A stretch of 64,000 bases of DNA from Candidatus Gastranaerophilales bacterium (GCA_944323695.1 CALUTI010000004.1:62001-126000); one strand, 5' to 3'; positions 16,425 to 25,142 are shown, counted from the stretch's first letter. The notes: generated by a model not told the origin, from the letters alone. Program-made: numbers and translations.

Positions 16425-18002
16425 TTAAGATAATTGTTTTTCAAGCTTTTCAAGTCTTTCTCTTAATTCTTTATTCTCTTTTTGAAGCTGTTGAATTTCT
16501 TCATCATGCTTATCAAGTCTTGAAATAGCTGTTTTTATATCTTCAACAAGATTTTGTACAATTGCATCAAGCTCTTTTATGGCATTAACCATTGCGTAAA
16601 ACATATCATCACGACGAATTTTTAGATAGCCGTCATCACCTTTTATTACCGCGTTCGGGAATATTTTTTCCAAATCCTGCGCAATTACTCCTACTTGCGG
16701 TTTATTTTCTTTATCTTTTTTAAATGTATAATCATATACCTTTAATTCTCGCACTTGTGCCAATCCTGATTTGTTTTCTCCTTTGATATTTTTTAACCTG
16801 CGATCAGAGGTGATAGCGTCTGACGGAGTGCTATAATCGATAGTTTCTTTTGCCTTAAATGTCTTACCAACTATCAAATCACCGGGAATATAAACAACTG
16901 TACCACTATCACCCAGATAAATTACATGCTTACCATTTGTTGTTGCAGCAGAGGAAGTTTTAGGTCCAGAAGAAAAACCAATACATGTCTTGTAACTTCC
17001 AGATGTAACCGATTGACATGCTAAAGTACCAATCCCGATATTCGATACACCAGTCGTAACGCCTGTCAATGCACTTGTTCCTATTGCTATATTATTAGCC
17101 CCATAAATACCCTCCCCATTAAGGTTGAGTAATGCATATTTTCCTATTGCGATATTCTGGAAACCTGCTTCATTCTTATATAAAGCATTATATCCGATAG
17201 CAATATTAGCATCAGCTGTTGTATTACTATATAAAGAATTTTGTCCAATAGCTACATTCTCTTCCCCTGTAGTATTTGAAAATAATGCTTGATTCCCTAT
17301 AGCCGTATTAGCATCAGCTGTATTACTATATAAAGAATTTTGTCCAATAGCTACATTCTCTTCCCCTGTAGTATTTGAAAATAATGCTTGATTTCCTATA
17401 GCCGTATTACTGGCACCAGTTGTATTGCTTGAAAGTACACTGCGTCCTATTGCGGTATTGTTGCTTCCGGTAGTATTTACCCTTAATGTTTCATGTCCTA
17501 ATGCGGTATTATTACCACCCGTTGAAACTGACCTGAGCGAGTTTTGCCCAAATGCAGTATTGTATAAACCGGTGATAGAAGATTCACTATTCGATTTTGG
17601 AACATTAAAGAAAAAATTATTATTGCGTAAGCTTATTGCAGCACGTACTATAGAATTATTATCTTTAAATACAATAGGATATACATCATAAGGATATTTT
17701 ATTATTAAACGGCTATTCAAATCATCGCTTTGCTTTGCATTCTGACCGATCATTGCGGTCTGTGTATCTGCCAAACCAAAATATGCATCACTATTATTCG
17801 TTGCGTATCGCCATGGACTTGTTACGTCTGCTGATTTCCTTTTTGTCATCATCGGTGCAAATGCCGCCAGTACTATTGTCAATATCAGCATTACAACCAT
17901 CATTTCAGCCAAGGTAAAACCAATATGACCGAAATTATTTTTTCGTCCGTATAAAGAAGCTACAGCTTCCTCATTTGTCCCCATTTTTAACAATTTTTTC
18001 AA
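16425..18002 (-). CDS. prepilin fused to head-repeat fibre and S74 self-cleaving chaperone domain
   Basis: A 525-residue modular surface protein, numbered from a TTG start at 18002. The order is: a 28-residue leader ending in Gly, the type IV prepilin motif G-FTLAEMM with Glu at +5 and a hydrophobic helix (about 29-52); a linker; about twelve 16-17-residue repeats of the NTAIGxxALxSNTTG kind (about 145-345) resembling YadA-like or phage-fibre heads; a short connector; and an endosialidase-type (peptidase S74) intramolecular chaperone starting at SDRRLKN (Ser399), ending in a heptad coiled coil. S74 domains trimerise fibres and cleave themselves before that Ser. TTG is chosen because the upstream ATG (18029) lies inside the -10 box, while GGGGG stands 8 nt before the TTG. 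Confidence 0.85.
   Translation of the reverse strand: MKKLLKMGTNEEAVASLYGRKNNFGHIGFTLAEMMVVMLILTIVLAAFAPMMTKRKSADVTSPWRYATNNSDAYFGLADTQTAMIGQNAKQSDDLNSRLIIKYPYDVYPIVFKDNNSIVRAAISLRNNNFFFNVPKSNSESSITGLYNTAFGQNSLRSVSTGGNNTALGHETLRVNTTGSNNTAIGRSVLSSNTTGASNTAIGNQALFSNTTGEENVAIGQNSLYSNTADANTAIGNQALFSNTTGEENVAIGQNSLYSNTTADANIAIGYNALYKNEAGFQNIAIGKYALLNLNGEGIYGANNIAIGTSALTGVTTGVSNIGIGTLACQSVTSGSYKTCIGFSSGPKTSSAATTNGKHVIYLGDSGTVVYIPGDLIVGKTFKAKETIDYSTPSDAITSDRRLKNIKGENKSGLAQVRELKVYDYTFKKDKENKPQVGVIAQDLEKIFPNAVIKGDDGYLKIRRDDMFYAMVNAIKELDAIVQNLVEDIKTAISRLDKHDEEIQQLQKENKELRERLEKLEKQLS
17209..17409. repeat. near-identical tandem duplication inside the fibre gene
   Basis: Two copies, 102 bp (17209-17310) and 99 bp (17311-17409), differ only by a 3-base indel and one substitution. 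Each encodes two head repeats. This is a recent in-frame duplication that changes fibre length by two repeats. Confidence 0.9.
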
Positions 18003-18027
18003 AGTTATATCCCCCAGTCTTATTTTC

Positions 18028-18056
18028 ATTATACCATTTTATTCACAAAATTGCAA
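18028..18056 (-). promoter_or_regulatory. promoter of the prepilin-fibre gene
   Basis: TTGCAA (18056-18051) and a perfect TATAAT (18033-18028) with a 17-nt spacer on the minus strand. The -10 box covers the first ATG of the open frame, so that ATG cannot be in the mRNA. Confidence 0.8.
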
Positions 18057-18060
18057 AGCT

Positions 18061-19155
18061 TTACAAACTTTCGTTAATAAGTTTTACAATATCAAATGCC
18101 GCATTAAATTTTGCAAGGCTCAAGGCATTTTTTTGCAGCGTTTGAAGCTTATCAGGTGTATCAACAAGCCCGACTACAGTATTAAGCAAAATTTCCGGCG
18201 TAATTTCATCATCTTCTATATAAATTCCTGCGCCTTTTTGCTCCATGAACCTTGCATTTTTACGCTGATGGTCAGCCGCAGCATGCGGATACGGCACAAA
18301 AATTGAGGCAATTCCCGATGCGCAAAGCTCGGATATGCTTAATGAACCCGCACGCGAAACCGCTATGTCGGAAGCCTTCAAAACGCTTACCATATCGTCA
18401 AAATACGGCCTGATAATTATATTTTTGTCGGATTTATATTCCGGATAGCACATTGCCAAGTGTTCTTCAACCGTACTAAACTTCTTTTTGCCGGTTTGGA
18501 AAATTATCTGCATATCGTATTTTTGTGAAAGAGTTTTCAAAATTTCTACGGCGGCTGAATTTATTGATTTTGCCCCCTGAGAACCGCCCATAATACAGAG
18601 AGTTAATTTATCCTCCAATCCCAAAGCTCGACGGGCATCAGCTTTTGTAAGTGTTTTAAAGCCCTCGCGCAAAGGGTTGCCCGTGATATAGCAGTTTTCG
18701 TTGTTAATATAATCCTGGGCGCATTCAAACGCAAGAGAAACCCCTGCTGCATAGGGCGAAAGATGTCTTGTAACAAGTCCCGGCTGAGCATCGCAATCGT
18801 GCATTACAAAAGGTGTTTTTAAAATTGCCGCCGCAATCAAAACAGGCGCGGACACATACCCGCCTGTTCCGAAAATCACATCCGGCTTATATTTCAAGAT
18901 ATAATAAACCCCTTTTATAACGGCAATTGCGAGCAAAAACGTCCATTTTATCAAATCCAGACAGGCTTTCCTCGGCAGCCCCCGAACATTCACGGGCAAG
19001 AATTTGTAACCTTTTTGTTTTACGATATCAAATTCAAGATTGCGGGGGTTACCAACGTAGAAGATTTCCCCGTCGTCTTTCAGGTAATCCGCTATTGCAA
19101 TTGCAGGATATATATGGCCGCCCGTGCCGCCGCCCGTAATAAAATATCTAGTCAC
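18061..19155 (-). CDS. murG: UDP-N-acetylglucosamine--lipid II transferase
   Basis: A 364-residue GT-B glycosyltransferase that adds GlcNAc to lipid I on the inner membrane face. The N-terminal glycine loop GGGTGGHIYPA, the second-domain loop MGGSQGAKSIN and the donor-binding SRAGSLSISELCA and PYPHAAADHQ segments are present. It overlaps the end of ftsW by 8 nt and is the last gene of the murF-mraY-murD-ftsW-murG run. The prepilin-fibre gene follows but has its own promoter. Confidence 0.96.
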   Translation of the reverse strand: MTRYFITGGGTGGHIYPAIAIADYLKDDGEIFYVGNPRNLEFDIVKQKGYKFLPVNVRGLPRKACLDLIKWTFLLAIAVIKGVYYILKYKPDVIFGTGGYVSAPVLIAAAILKTPFVMHDCDAQPGLVTRHLSPYAAGVSLAFECAQDYINNENCYITGNPLREGFKTLTKADARRALGLEDKLTLCIMGGSQGAKSINSAAVEILKTLSQKYDMQIIFQTGKKKFSTVEEHLAMCYPEYKSDKNIIIRPYFDDMVSVLKASDIAVSRAGSLSISELCASGIASIFVPYPHAAADHQRKNARFMEQKGAGIYIEDDEITPEILLNTVVGLVDTPDKLQTLQKNALSLAKFNAAFDIVKLINESL

Positions 19156-20323
19156 CTTCTGCGTTCCTTATTTTTTTAATACGTTTTTTAGAAATGTTCA
19201 GCAAAATTCCGACCATCCACAATGAAACAATCAAAGATGAACCGCCGTAACTTATGAAAGGAAGCGGAACACCCGTTGTCGGAAGAAAAGAACTTGCTAC
19301 ACTCATATTCAAAAATGCCTGAAATCCTATTGAAAAAGTAATTCCGACCGCCAGAAGCTTTCCGTACATATCAGGGCATCTTCCCGCAATCAAAAATCCG
19401 CGCTGGACAAAGGTGAAGAACAATCCGATTACCAGAATGCACCCGATAAAGCCCATTTCCTCCGCAATAATTGCAAAAATAAAGTCCGTATGGCATTCGG
19501 GAAGATAATAAAGCTTCTGAATAGAACCGCCATAGCCCACACCGCTAAAACCGCCTGAAGCAAACGCTATTAAGGATTGAATTATGTTATACCCCGCACC
19601 CTGCGGATCGGTTTCCGGGTGTCTCCAAATTCTCAAACGCTGTAATTGATAAGGCTTAATAACCGTAGTTGCTGCAATTACAATTGATGTAATACCCGCC
19701 ACAAGACAGCTTATGAACAATTTCAAAGACCCGCCGCCGCACAAATACATTACAACTGACGTTGCAAGAAGCAAAATTACCATACTAAGGTTCGGCTGGG
19801 CAAAAATAAACGCTATCATTATCAAAATCGGAATGAACGCAAACACCCATTTATTCTGGTCAAAAAGGTTTGCGTCGTTTTTAAAAGCAGATGCCAGAAG
19901 CATTACGACCGCAGGTTTTGCAAATTCCGACGGCTGAAGCTGAAATCCGGCTATGTTAATCCATCTTTTTGCACCGTTTACCGTAACCCCCAATGGCGTA
20001 AAATCAACCAGAATTAACGCCAAGATAATTATTATCATGAAAATCGTATTCCACTGCGCAAGCTTTTTGTAATCGTAATTTGAAAAGAATTTTAACCCGA
20101 TAAACCCGACAACAAACGCAAGAATCTGCTTAATCAAAAACTGTGCGGGATTTCCGCCCTCATCAAGACATTTTGGAGCCGTAGCGGAAAATATTGCCAT
20201 AAATCCGATTATTACAAGAAATGCAACCGCCACCAGTAAAGTCGTATCAGGCGATGAAACTATGATACTCTGTATCGGATGGCGCCTTCCGGGTTCTCTG
20301 TTTTCAGATCTTTGATAAGACAT
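19148..20323 (-). CDS. ftsW: FtsW-type lipid II polymerase (SEDS)
   Basis: A 391-residue SEDS-family membrane glycosyltransferase that polymerises septal peptidoglycan. About ten transmembrane helices are visible, with GAKRWINIAGFQLQPSEFAKPA and the C-terminal LPTTGVPLPFISYGGSSL signatures. The start is taken at 20323 (MSYQRSENREPG), overlapping murD by 20 nt. The frame is open 27 codons further upstream, but that part lies inside murD and is not family-like. Position between murD and murG favours FtsW over RodA. Confidence 0.93.
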   Translation of the reverse strand: MSYQRSENREPGRRHPIQSIIVSSPDTTLLVAVAFLVIIGFMAIFSATAPKCLDEGGNPAQFLIKQILAFVVGFIGLKFFSNYDYKKLAQWNTIFMIIIILALILVDFTPLGVTVNGAKRWINIAGFQLQPSEFAKPAVVMLLASAFKNDANLFDQNKWVFAFIPILIMIAFIFAQPNLSMVILLLATSVVMYLCGGGSLKLFISCLVAGITSIVIAATTVIKPYQLQRLRIWRHPETDPQGAGYNIIQSLIAFASGGFSGVGYGGSIQKLYYLPECHTDFIFAIIAEEMGFIGCILVIGLFFTFVQRGFLIAGRCPDMYGKLLAVGITFSIGFQAFLNMSVASSFLPTTGVPLPFISYGGSSLIVSLWMVGILLNISKKRIKKIRNAEGD

Positions 20324-21614
20324 AGTCTTTGAAAACGTCCCCCCTTTCCTCGTAGCTCTTGAACATGTCAAAACTTGCACATGCCGGCGAAAGCAGCACA
20401 ACATCCGGCTTTAATTCAATTCCCATATCTATTGCAGCTTCAAGACTTTCTGCATGCAAAATATTTTCAAACCCGCTTGCTCTGAGGTTCTTTTCAAATC
20501 TTTCGGCAGCCTCCCCGATTAATACTACGGTTTTGATATGATTTTTAATCTCATCACAAAATTCTTTCAGGCTTGTATTTTTGTCTCTGCCGCCCGCGAT
20601 AAGCATTACATCCTTGTCGTTAAAGGATTTAATCGCAACGATTGCAGCTTCCGGGTTTGTTGCTTTTGAATCGTTATAGAAAGCTGTTTTGCCGATATTT
20701 ACGACATATTCCAGACGGTGCGGCGGGGATTTGAATTCTTTTATAGCCTGTCTTATTGTATCGTTATCAATTCCGGCAAGTTTTGCACAAATTATTGCAC
20801 ACTCAACGTTTTGGAAGTTATGTTCGCCGACCAGAGGACAATCCTCAACAGGCATTACAAACTCGACAACGCCGTCTTTTTCATAAATAAATTCGTTATT
20901 TTTAACGTAGCAGGAATTGCCTGTTTTGCGTTCACCGAAATAAAACACAACGCCCTCTGCCGGAAAATCCTTCAGCCTATCATCACACGCATTCAAAACC
21001 GAAAATTTCGGTGCCTGAGGGGATTTGAAAATTTTAGCCTTAGCAGCAAAATAATTTTCAATACCCTGATGCCAGTCAATATGATCCGGCGTAAAATTAG
21101 TCCAGACGGAGATAAACGGGGTTAAAGTCGGACTCATCGCAATCTGATAAGAACTCATTTCGCAAACGTAATAATCCAAATTGTCATCCGCAAAGTCACT
21201 CGGCGGCTGACCGATATTTCCGCAGGCTTTTGCCTTAAATTTTTTCTCAAAAATATGCGCCGTCAAAGCCGTGGTCGTGGTTTTTCCGTTAGTACCGGTA
21301 ATTGCCACAAACGGAGTTTTGCTCATTCTGTAGCAAAGTTCAAGTTCTGAAATTACCGGAATATTTTTCATCCGCAAAAGTTCAATAATAGTACTGAACG
21401 GAGGTATTCCCGGACTTGTCACGGCAAATTCCGAACCCTCTGCAAAACCTAGAGAATGCCCGCCGGTTTCTATATGAATGCCGAGTTTTTCAAGCTCCGG
21501 ATCGGGCTCAACGCTTTTGCTTTCCGTCAAAAACACGTCATACCCATGCTTTTTCAAGAATTTTGCCGCCGCAATTCCGCTTTTTGATAACCCCAGTACC
21601 AGAACCTTTTTCAT
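20304..21614 (-). CDS. murD: UDP-N-acetylmuramoylalanine--D-glutamate ligase
   Basis: A 436-residue Mur ligase adding D-Glu to UDP-MurNAc-L-Ala. The N-terminal Rossmann motif VLGLSKSGIAAAKFL, the P-loop ITGTNGKTTTTALTAHIF, the NFTPDHIDWH segment, FYNDSKATNPEAA and the C-terminal LIAGGRDKN are the family hallmarks. It follows mraY by one base. Length is normal. Confidence 0.96.
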   Translation of the reverse strand: MKKVLVLGLSKSGIAAAKFLKKHGYDVFLTESKSVEPDPELEKLGIHIETGGHSLGFAEGSEFAVTSPGIPPFSTIIELLRMKNIPVISELELCYRMSKTPFVAITGTNGKTTTTALTAHIFEKKFKAKACGNIGQPPSDFADDNLDYYVCEMSSYQIAMSPTLTPFISVWTNFTPDHIDWHQGIENYFAAKAKIFKSPQAPKFSVLNACDDRLKDFPAEGVVFYFGERKTGNSCYVKNNEFIYEKDGVVEFVMPVEDCPLVGEHNFQNVECAIICAKLAGIDNDTIRQAIKEFKSPPHRLEYVVNIGKTAFYNDSKATNPEAAIVAIKSFNDKDVMLIAGGRDKNTSLKEFCDEIKNHIKTVVLIGEAAERFEKNLRASGFENILHAESLEAAIDMGIELKPDVVLLSPACASFDMFKSYEERGDVFKDYVLSKI

Positions 21615-21615
21615 C

Positions 21616-22596
21616 TTATATTATCCCTTTTACAAATACTTCAAATAACCCTATTGCTATTATAGCAAAAACGAGAGAAACAGCCGCAAACACCGCAACG
21701 ATTTTTTTCTCGCTCCATCCGCAAAGTTCAAAATGGTGGTGAATAGGCGCCATCTTGAAAACTCTTTTACCCGTTGTCTTAAAACTTGCGACCTGAATAA
21801 TTACGGACAAAGTTTCCGTAACAAAAACAGCCGCAATAAAGATTAAAAGAAACTCAAATTTGCCCATAACAGCCAAGGTTCCCAACAAACCTCCTATTGC
21901 AAGCGAGCCTGTGTCGCCCATAAATACCTGAGCTTTCGGCTTATTGTATTTTAAAAATCCGATTAAAGCTCCCGCAACAGCAGCTGATATAATTGCAACT
22001 TCCGGATAGCCCGTAAACATTGCAATCAACGCACACGCAATAAATGCAGGAACTCCGGTAGATGCCGCAAGACCGTCAAGCCCGTCGGTTAAGTTGTAAG
22101 CGTTTGACGCCCCCGTTATGATAAATATTGAAAGCAGCGGATACGCCCAGCCCAAATTTATTGTCCAATGCCCTATTGAAAAATATGCCCCGAACGGGTT
22201 TGTCATCATAACGTATAATGTAGGCAAAAGCGCAATCGCAACCTGTCTTAAGAATTTCCCGCGCGGAGTCAGTCCGTCATTGCCTTTGCCCTTGATTTTT
22301 ATGTAATCATCCTGAAATCCCGCAAATGTGTAAAATACAAGCGTCATTAAAATTATCAAAGCATCTGTCGTAAGCCTCTGGGCAAGCATTAATGTAGTCA
22401 ACGATGCCGCAATTATCGCAACAATTATAAAAACACCGCCCGTTGTCGGGGTGCCCTGCTTTTTGGCATGAGCCTCCGGCGCCAAATCCTTTACATACTG
22501 CCCTATCATCTTTTTCTTTAAAAAATCTATATACGGAACCCCGAATAAAAGGCACAAAATCATTCCCAAAAGAAATGATACCGTAATCATTATCAT
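21616..22596 (-). CDS. mraY: phospho-N-acetylmuramoyl-pentapeptide transferase
   Basis: A 326-residue polytopic transferase that makes lipid I. Signature segments are KKQGTPTTGGVFI, FAGFQDDYIKI (the Asp-rich metal site), NAYNLTDGLDGLA, VFMGDTGSLAIGG and MAPIHHHFELCGW. It overlaps murF by 4 nt. About ten transmembrane helices are visible. Confidence 0.97.
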   Translation of the reverse strand: MIMITVSFLLGMILCLLFGVPYIDFLKKKMIGQYVKDLAPEAHAKKQGTPTTGGVFIIVAIIAASLTTLMLAQRLTTDALIILMTLVFYTFAGFQDDYIKIKGKGNDGLTPRGKFLRQVAIALLPTLYVMMTNPFGAYFSIGHWTINLGWAYPLLSIFIITGASNAYNLTDGLDGLAASTGVPAFIACALIAMFTGYPEVAIISAAVAGALIGFLKYNKPKAQVFMGDTGSLAIGGLLGTLAVMGKFEFLLIFIAAVFVTETLSVIIQVASFKTTGKRVFKMAPIHHHFELCGWSEKKIVAVFAAVSLVFAIIAIGLFEVFVKGII

Positions 22597-23924
22597 AGCT
22601 TACCTCTTTTTAAATTTTCAATTATTTCTTCAAACTTCATAGCTCTTGATGCCTTCAAAAATATTGTATTACCGACATTTGAATTATCAAGAATGTAACA
22701 AGATACATCATTATTGTTATCAAATTTTTTGACAAAAACGCCTGATTTTTCAAGTTCTAAGCCGATTTCAGCGGCGAGATTTCCGACTGTCAAAAATTTT
22801 ACATTTTTAATATTTTTCTGCGCTGTCAGATATCTTCCGACCTCGCGGTGAAGTTCAACTTCATTTTCGCCAAGCTCACACATATTCCCGAGGACAACAA
22901 CCGGATTTTTGTAAAGCTCAATAAAAGTTTTGACCGACGCCTTCATGGAATCCGGATTTGCATTGTAGCTGTCGTTGATAATTTTTACCCCTGCAAGATT
23001 TTGGACTTCCCAGCGCTTTTCAATGGGTTTGTAAGCGAAAAGTCCGCTTCTTATATCCGTATAGGACACCCCGAGCTTTTCGGCTGTTTCAATTATCCCC
23101 AGAGCATTTTCTATATTATAATCCCCCTCAACATTTAATTCATACTCTTTGTTTTTGTAAATAAATTTTGAATAAGAAGGCTTTTTCTCTAAAATTCTGA
23201 CATTCTTCAAAGAATAGTATATTTTTTCGCCGTCAAAATGTACATTATTTTTAATTCTGTCCTGCTCCAGCGCGATAAAAACGCCTTTAGGGTTAAGATG
23301 TTGTGCAATCTCGCATTTGGCTTTTGCAATATTTTCAAGGCTTCCCAATCGCCCGATGTGAGAGGTGCCGGCATTTGTAATCACCGCGATATCAGGCTGT
23401 GCATAGCGTGAAATCAGCTCAATTTCTCCCAAGCCCCGCATTCCCATCTCTACAATCAACACTTCTGTACCCGGTGCCATATCAAAAACAGTCTGGCAAA
23501 ATCCGATTTCGTTGTTATGGTTGGAAAAAGTCTTAACAGTCCTGAATTTTCTGCTCAAAACCGAATACATCATCTCTTTTGCGGTGGTTTTACCCGAGCT
23601 TCCGGTAATCCCTATGACCTTCGGGTTAATCTTTTTACGATAAAATCCCGCAAGTTTTAAATATGCCTCAAGTGTATCGTCAACTTTGAAAACAACCTTT
23701 GCCCCGTCAAAAACCTCGTCACTTGTTGTAAAATATCCGGCAGCACCTTTTTTTAAGGCATCTTGAATAAATTTTTCCCCGTCAAAGTTTGCACCCTTTA
23801 AAGGAAGATAAATTTCGCCTTCTTTTATGCTTCTCGTATCGGTCGAAAATACATAATCCGCCGTACTTCCGGCCGATTTCAAAATTTGCGCCCCCGTGGC
23901 TTTTACAATCTCATCTTCTCTCAT
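22593..23924 (-). CDS. murF: UDP-N-acetylmuramoyl-tripeptide--D-alanyl-D-alanine ligase
   Basis: A 443-residue Mur ligase that adds D-Ala-D-Ala. The P-loop ITGSSGKTTAKEM, the NHNNEIGFCQT segment, GMRGLGEIELISRYAQPDIAVITNAGTSH, and NDSYNANPDSM are present. The start at 23924 (MREDEIVKATGAQIL) fits the family N-terminus; the longer frame to 23960 adds unrelated residues. There is no SD; TAAAAT (23937-23932) ends 7 nt before the ATG, predicting a leaderless mRNA. It heads the murF-mraY-murD-ftsW-murG operon, divergent from rplU. murE, murC and murB are not here. Confidence 0.95.
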   Translation of the reverse strand: MREDEIVKATGAQILKSAGSTADYVFSTDTRSIKEGEIYLPLKGANFDGEKFIQDALKKGAAGYFTTSDEVFDGAKVVFKVDDTLEAYLKLAGFYRKKINPKVIGITGSSGKTTAKEMMYSVLSRKFRTVKTFSNHNNEIGFCQTVFDMAPGTEVLIVEMGMRGLGEIELISRYAQPDIAVITNAGTSHIGRLGSLENIAKAKCEIAQHLNPKGVFIALEQDRIKNNVHFDGEKIYYSLKNVRILEKKPSYSKFIYKNKEYELNVEGDYNIENALGIIETAEKLGVSYTDIRSGLFAYKPIEKRWEVQNLAGVKIINDSYNANPDSMKASVKTFIELYKNPVVVLGNMCELGENEVELHREVGRYLTAQKNIKNVKFLTVGNLAAEIGLELEKSGVFVKKFDNNNDVSCYILDNSNVGNTIFLKASRAMKFEEIIENLKRGKL

Positions 23925-23984
23925 ATTTATAATTTTACTGCAAAAAATAACCGAAATCACAAACTTTACAAATATTAAAACTAC

Positions 23985-24013
23985 TTGACAAGTATTTTTC
24001 TGTATCGGATAAT
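23985..24013 (+). promoter_or_regulatory. promoter of rplU-rpmA
   Basis: Consensus TTGACA (23985-23990), 17-nt spacer, GATAAT (24008-24013). It gives a leader of about 115 nt before rplU. Confidence 0.85.
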
Positions 24014-24019
24014 GAATTT

Positions 24020-24136
24020 ACGTATTAGTATGCGGTAACTCGTTATAAAAATCCCCAAAAGCCGAAATGGGTAATCCCTGACGAAATTTCGTTACGGCAA
24101 AAGGGATACGAAACCCAAAATGAAAGGAAATATGAA
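24020..24136 (+). promoter_or_regulatory. structured 5' leader of rplU, possible L21 autoregulatory element
   Basis: The untranslated leader is long for this gene-dense genome and contains nested complementary segments: GGGTAATCCC, the palindrome CGAAATTTCG, AAGGGATACG and GAAACCC. These could form a multi-stem structure just before the AAAGGAAAT SD. Ribosomal protein leaders that bind L21 are known in other phyla. Whether this is one is inference. Confidence 0.45.
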
Positions 24137-24493
24137 ATGTACGCAATTGTAGAAACAGGCGGAAAGCAGTATCAGGTCGAAGAAGGCCGCTACGTTGATG
24201 TAGAATTGCTCGACGCAGACAAAGACAGCAAAATCGTTTTTGATAAAGTTGTTATGATAGTAAACGGTAAAAAATCAAAAGTAGGCCAGCCTTACGTTAC
24301 AGGCGCTTCTGCCGAAGGCACCGTTTTAGCTCATGACAAAGCTAAAAAAATCATTGTTTTCAAACAAAGACCTAAAAAAGGCTACAGAAGAAAACAAGGT
24401 CACAGACAAGGCTTTACAAGAGTTATGATTAACAAAATCAGAACATCAGCTCAGAAAAAAGCAGCCGAAACAACTGAAGCAGCTGCTGAATAG
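24137..24493 (+). CDS. rplU: 50S ribosomal protein L21
   Basis: A 118-residue L21 starting MYAIVETGGKQYQVEEGRYVDVE and containing VFKQRPKKGYRRKQGHRQGFTRVMI, both diagnostic. It is slightly longer than usual because of an Ala/Glu-rich tail. L21 binds 23S rRNA domain VI. It is followed by rpmA after 31 nt, the usual rplU-rpmA pair; obgE is not next to it. Confidence 0.97.
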   Translation: MYAIVETGGKQYQVEEGRYVDVELLDADKDSKIVFDKVVMIVNGKKSKVGQPYVTGASAEGTVLAHDKAKKIIVFKQRPKKGYRRKQGHRQGFTRVMINKIRTSAQKKAAETTEAAAE

Positions 24494-24524
24494 TTTACAA
24501 AAGAATCAACAAGGAGAATAAAAA

Positions 24525-24779
24525 ATGGCACATAAGAAAGGTATGGGATCTACCCGTAACGGACGCGACTCAGAAGCTAAGCGCCTGGGCGTTAAGAAAT
24601 TCGGCGGCGAAACTGTTAAAGCCGGCAATATTCTTGTTCGCCAGAGAGGTACTAAAATCCACCCCGGAAACAATGTAGGCATTGGTTCTGATGACACTTT
24701 GTTTGCTTTGATTGACGGTCAGGTTAAATTTGAACCTCACAGACGCGACAGAAAACAGGTTAGCGTTTACGCGGTGTAA
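24525..24779 (+). CDS. rpmA: 50S ribosomal protein L27
   Basis: An 84-residue L27. It begins [22 protein letters not shown], so the flexible N-terminal arm that reaches the peptidyl-transferase centre is encoded directly, without the cleaved extension seen in Firmicutes. [17 protein letters not shown] follows. AAGGAG precedes the start and a terminator follows the stop. Confidence 0.97.
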   Translation: MAHKKGMGSTRNGRDSEAKRLGVKKFGGETVKAGNILVRQRGTKIHPGNNVGIGSDDTLFALIDGQVKFEPHRRDRKQVSVYAV

Positions 24780-24800
24780 AACTTAAAAAAAAACTAACAA

Positions 24801-24830
24801 AAAAGAGGACAAATAAGTCCTCTTTTTTTA
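24801..24830 (+). terminator. rho-independent terminator of rplU-rpmA
   Basis: A 10-bp stem AAAAGAGGAC/GTCCTCTTTT with a 6-nt loop is followed by a T run. Confidence 0.9.
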
Positions 24831-24918
24831 TGTAAAAATTTATTTACAATTAAAAATTTTGATTAAAGTTTTTGAAGCAATACTCCGATAAAAAAAATAT
24901 AATGAAAAGGAGTGCCTC

Positions 24919-25074
24919 ATGCTAAAAAAGATTTCACAACCTTCGTGTAATGTAAGCGATAGTGTTGAATTTATATTAAGAGGAGCGAGAAAACGCCGTT
25001 CTATGGCGTTAATGAATGCGAATGCAATCAATGCGGACGCAGGTATTCAGGCCAAACTGAGAGCTGTAAAATAG
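24919..25074 (+). CDS. 51-residue small protein of unknown function
   Basis: The frame encodes MLKKISQPSCNVSDSVEF, then a basic RGARKRRSMALMNANAIN segment and ends KLRAVK. A good AAGGAG SD stands 7 nt before the ATG and a strong terminator lies 25 bp after the stop, so the gene has its own transcription and translation signals. The basic core (ARKRR) is compatible with nucleic-acid or ribosome binding, but no family is recognised. Confidence 0.65.
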   Translation: MLKKISQPSCNVSDSVEFILRGARKRRSMALMNANAINADAGIQAKLRAVK

Positions 25075-25097
25075 CGATTAATAAGAAGAGAGTTTTT

Positions 25098-25130
25098 AAA
25101 AGGCGGATTAAAAAATCCGCCTTATTTATT
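25098..25130 (+). terminator. terminator of the 51-residue gene
   Basis: Stem AAGGCGGATT/AATCCGCCTT with a 4-nt A loop (25100-25123), then TATTTATT. It may also act on the convergent dehydrogenase transcript. Confidence 0.8.
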
Positions 25131-25142
25131 ATCGAATTATTA

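Noticed and set aside
17100-17560. CRISPR-like array because of regular repeats
   Set aside because: The repeats are in frame inside the fibre gene, encode protein repeats, and have no constant repeat/unique spacer pattern.
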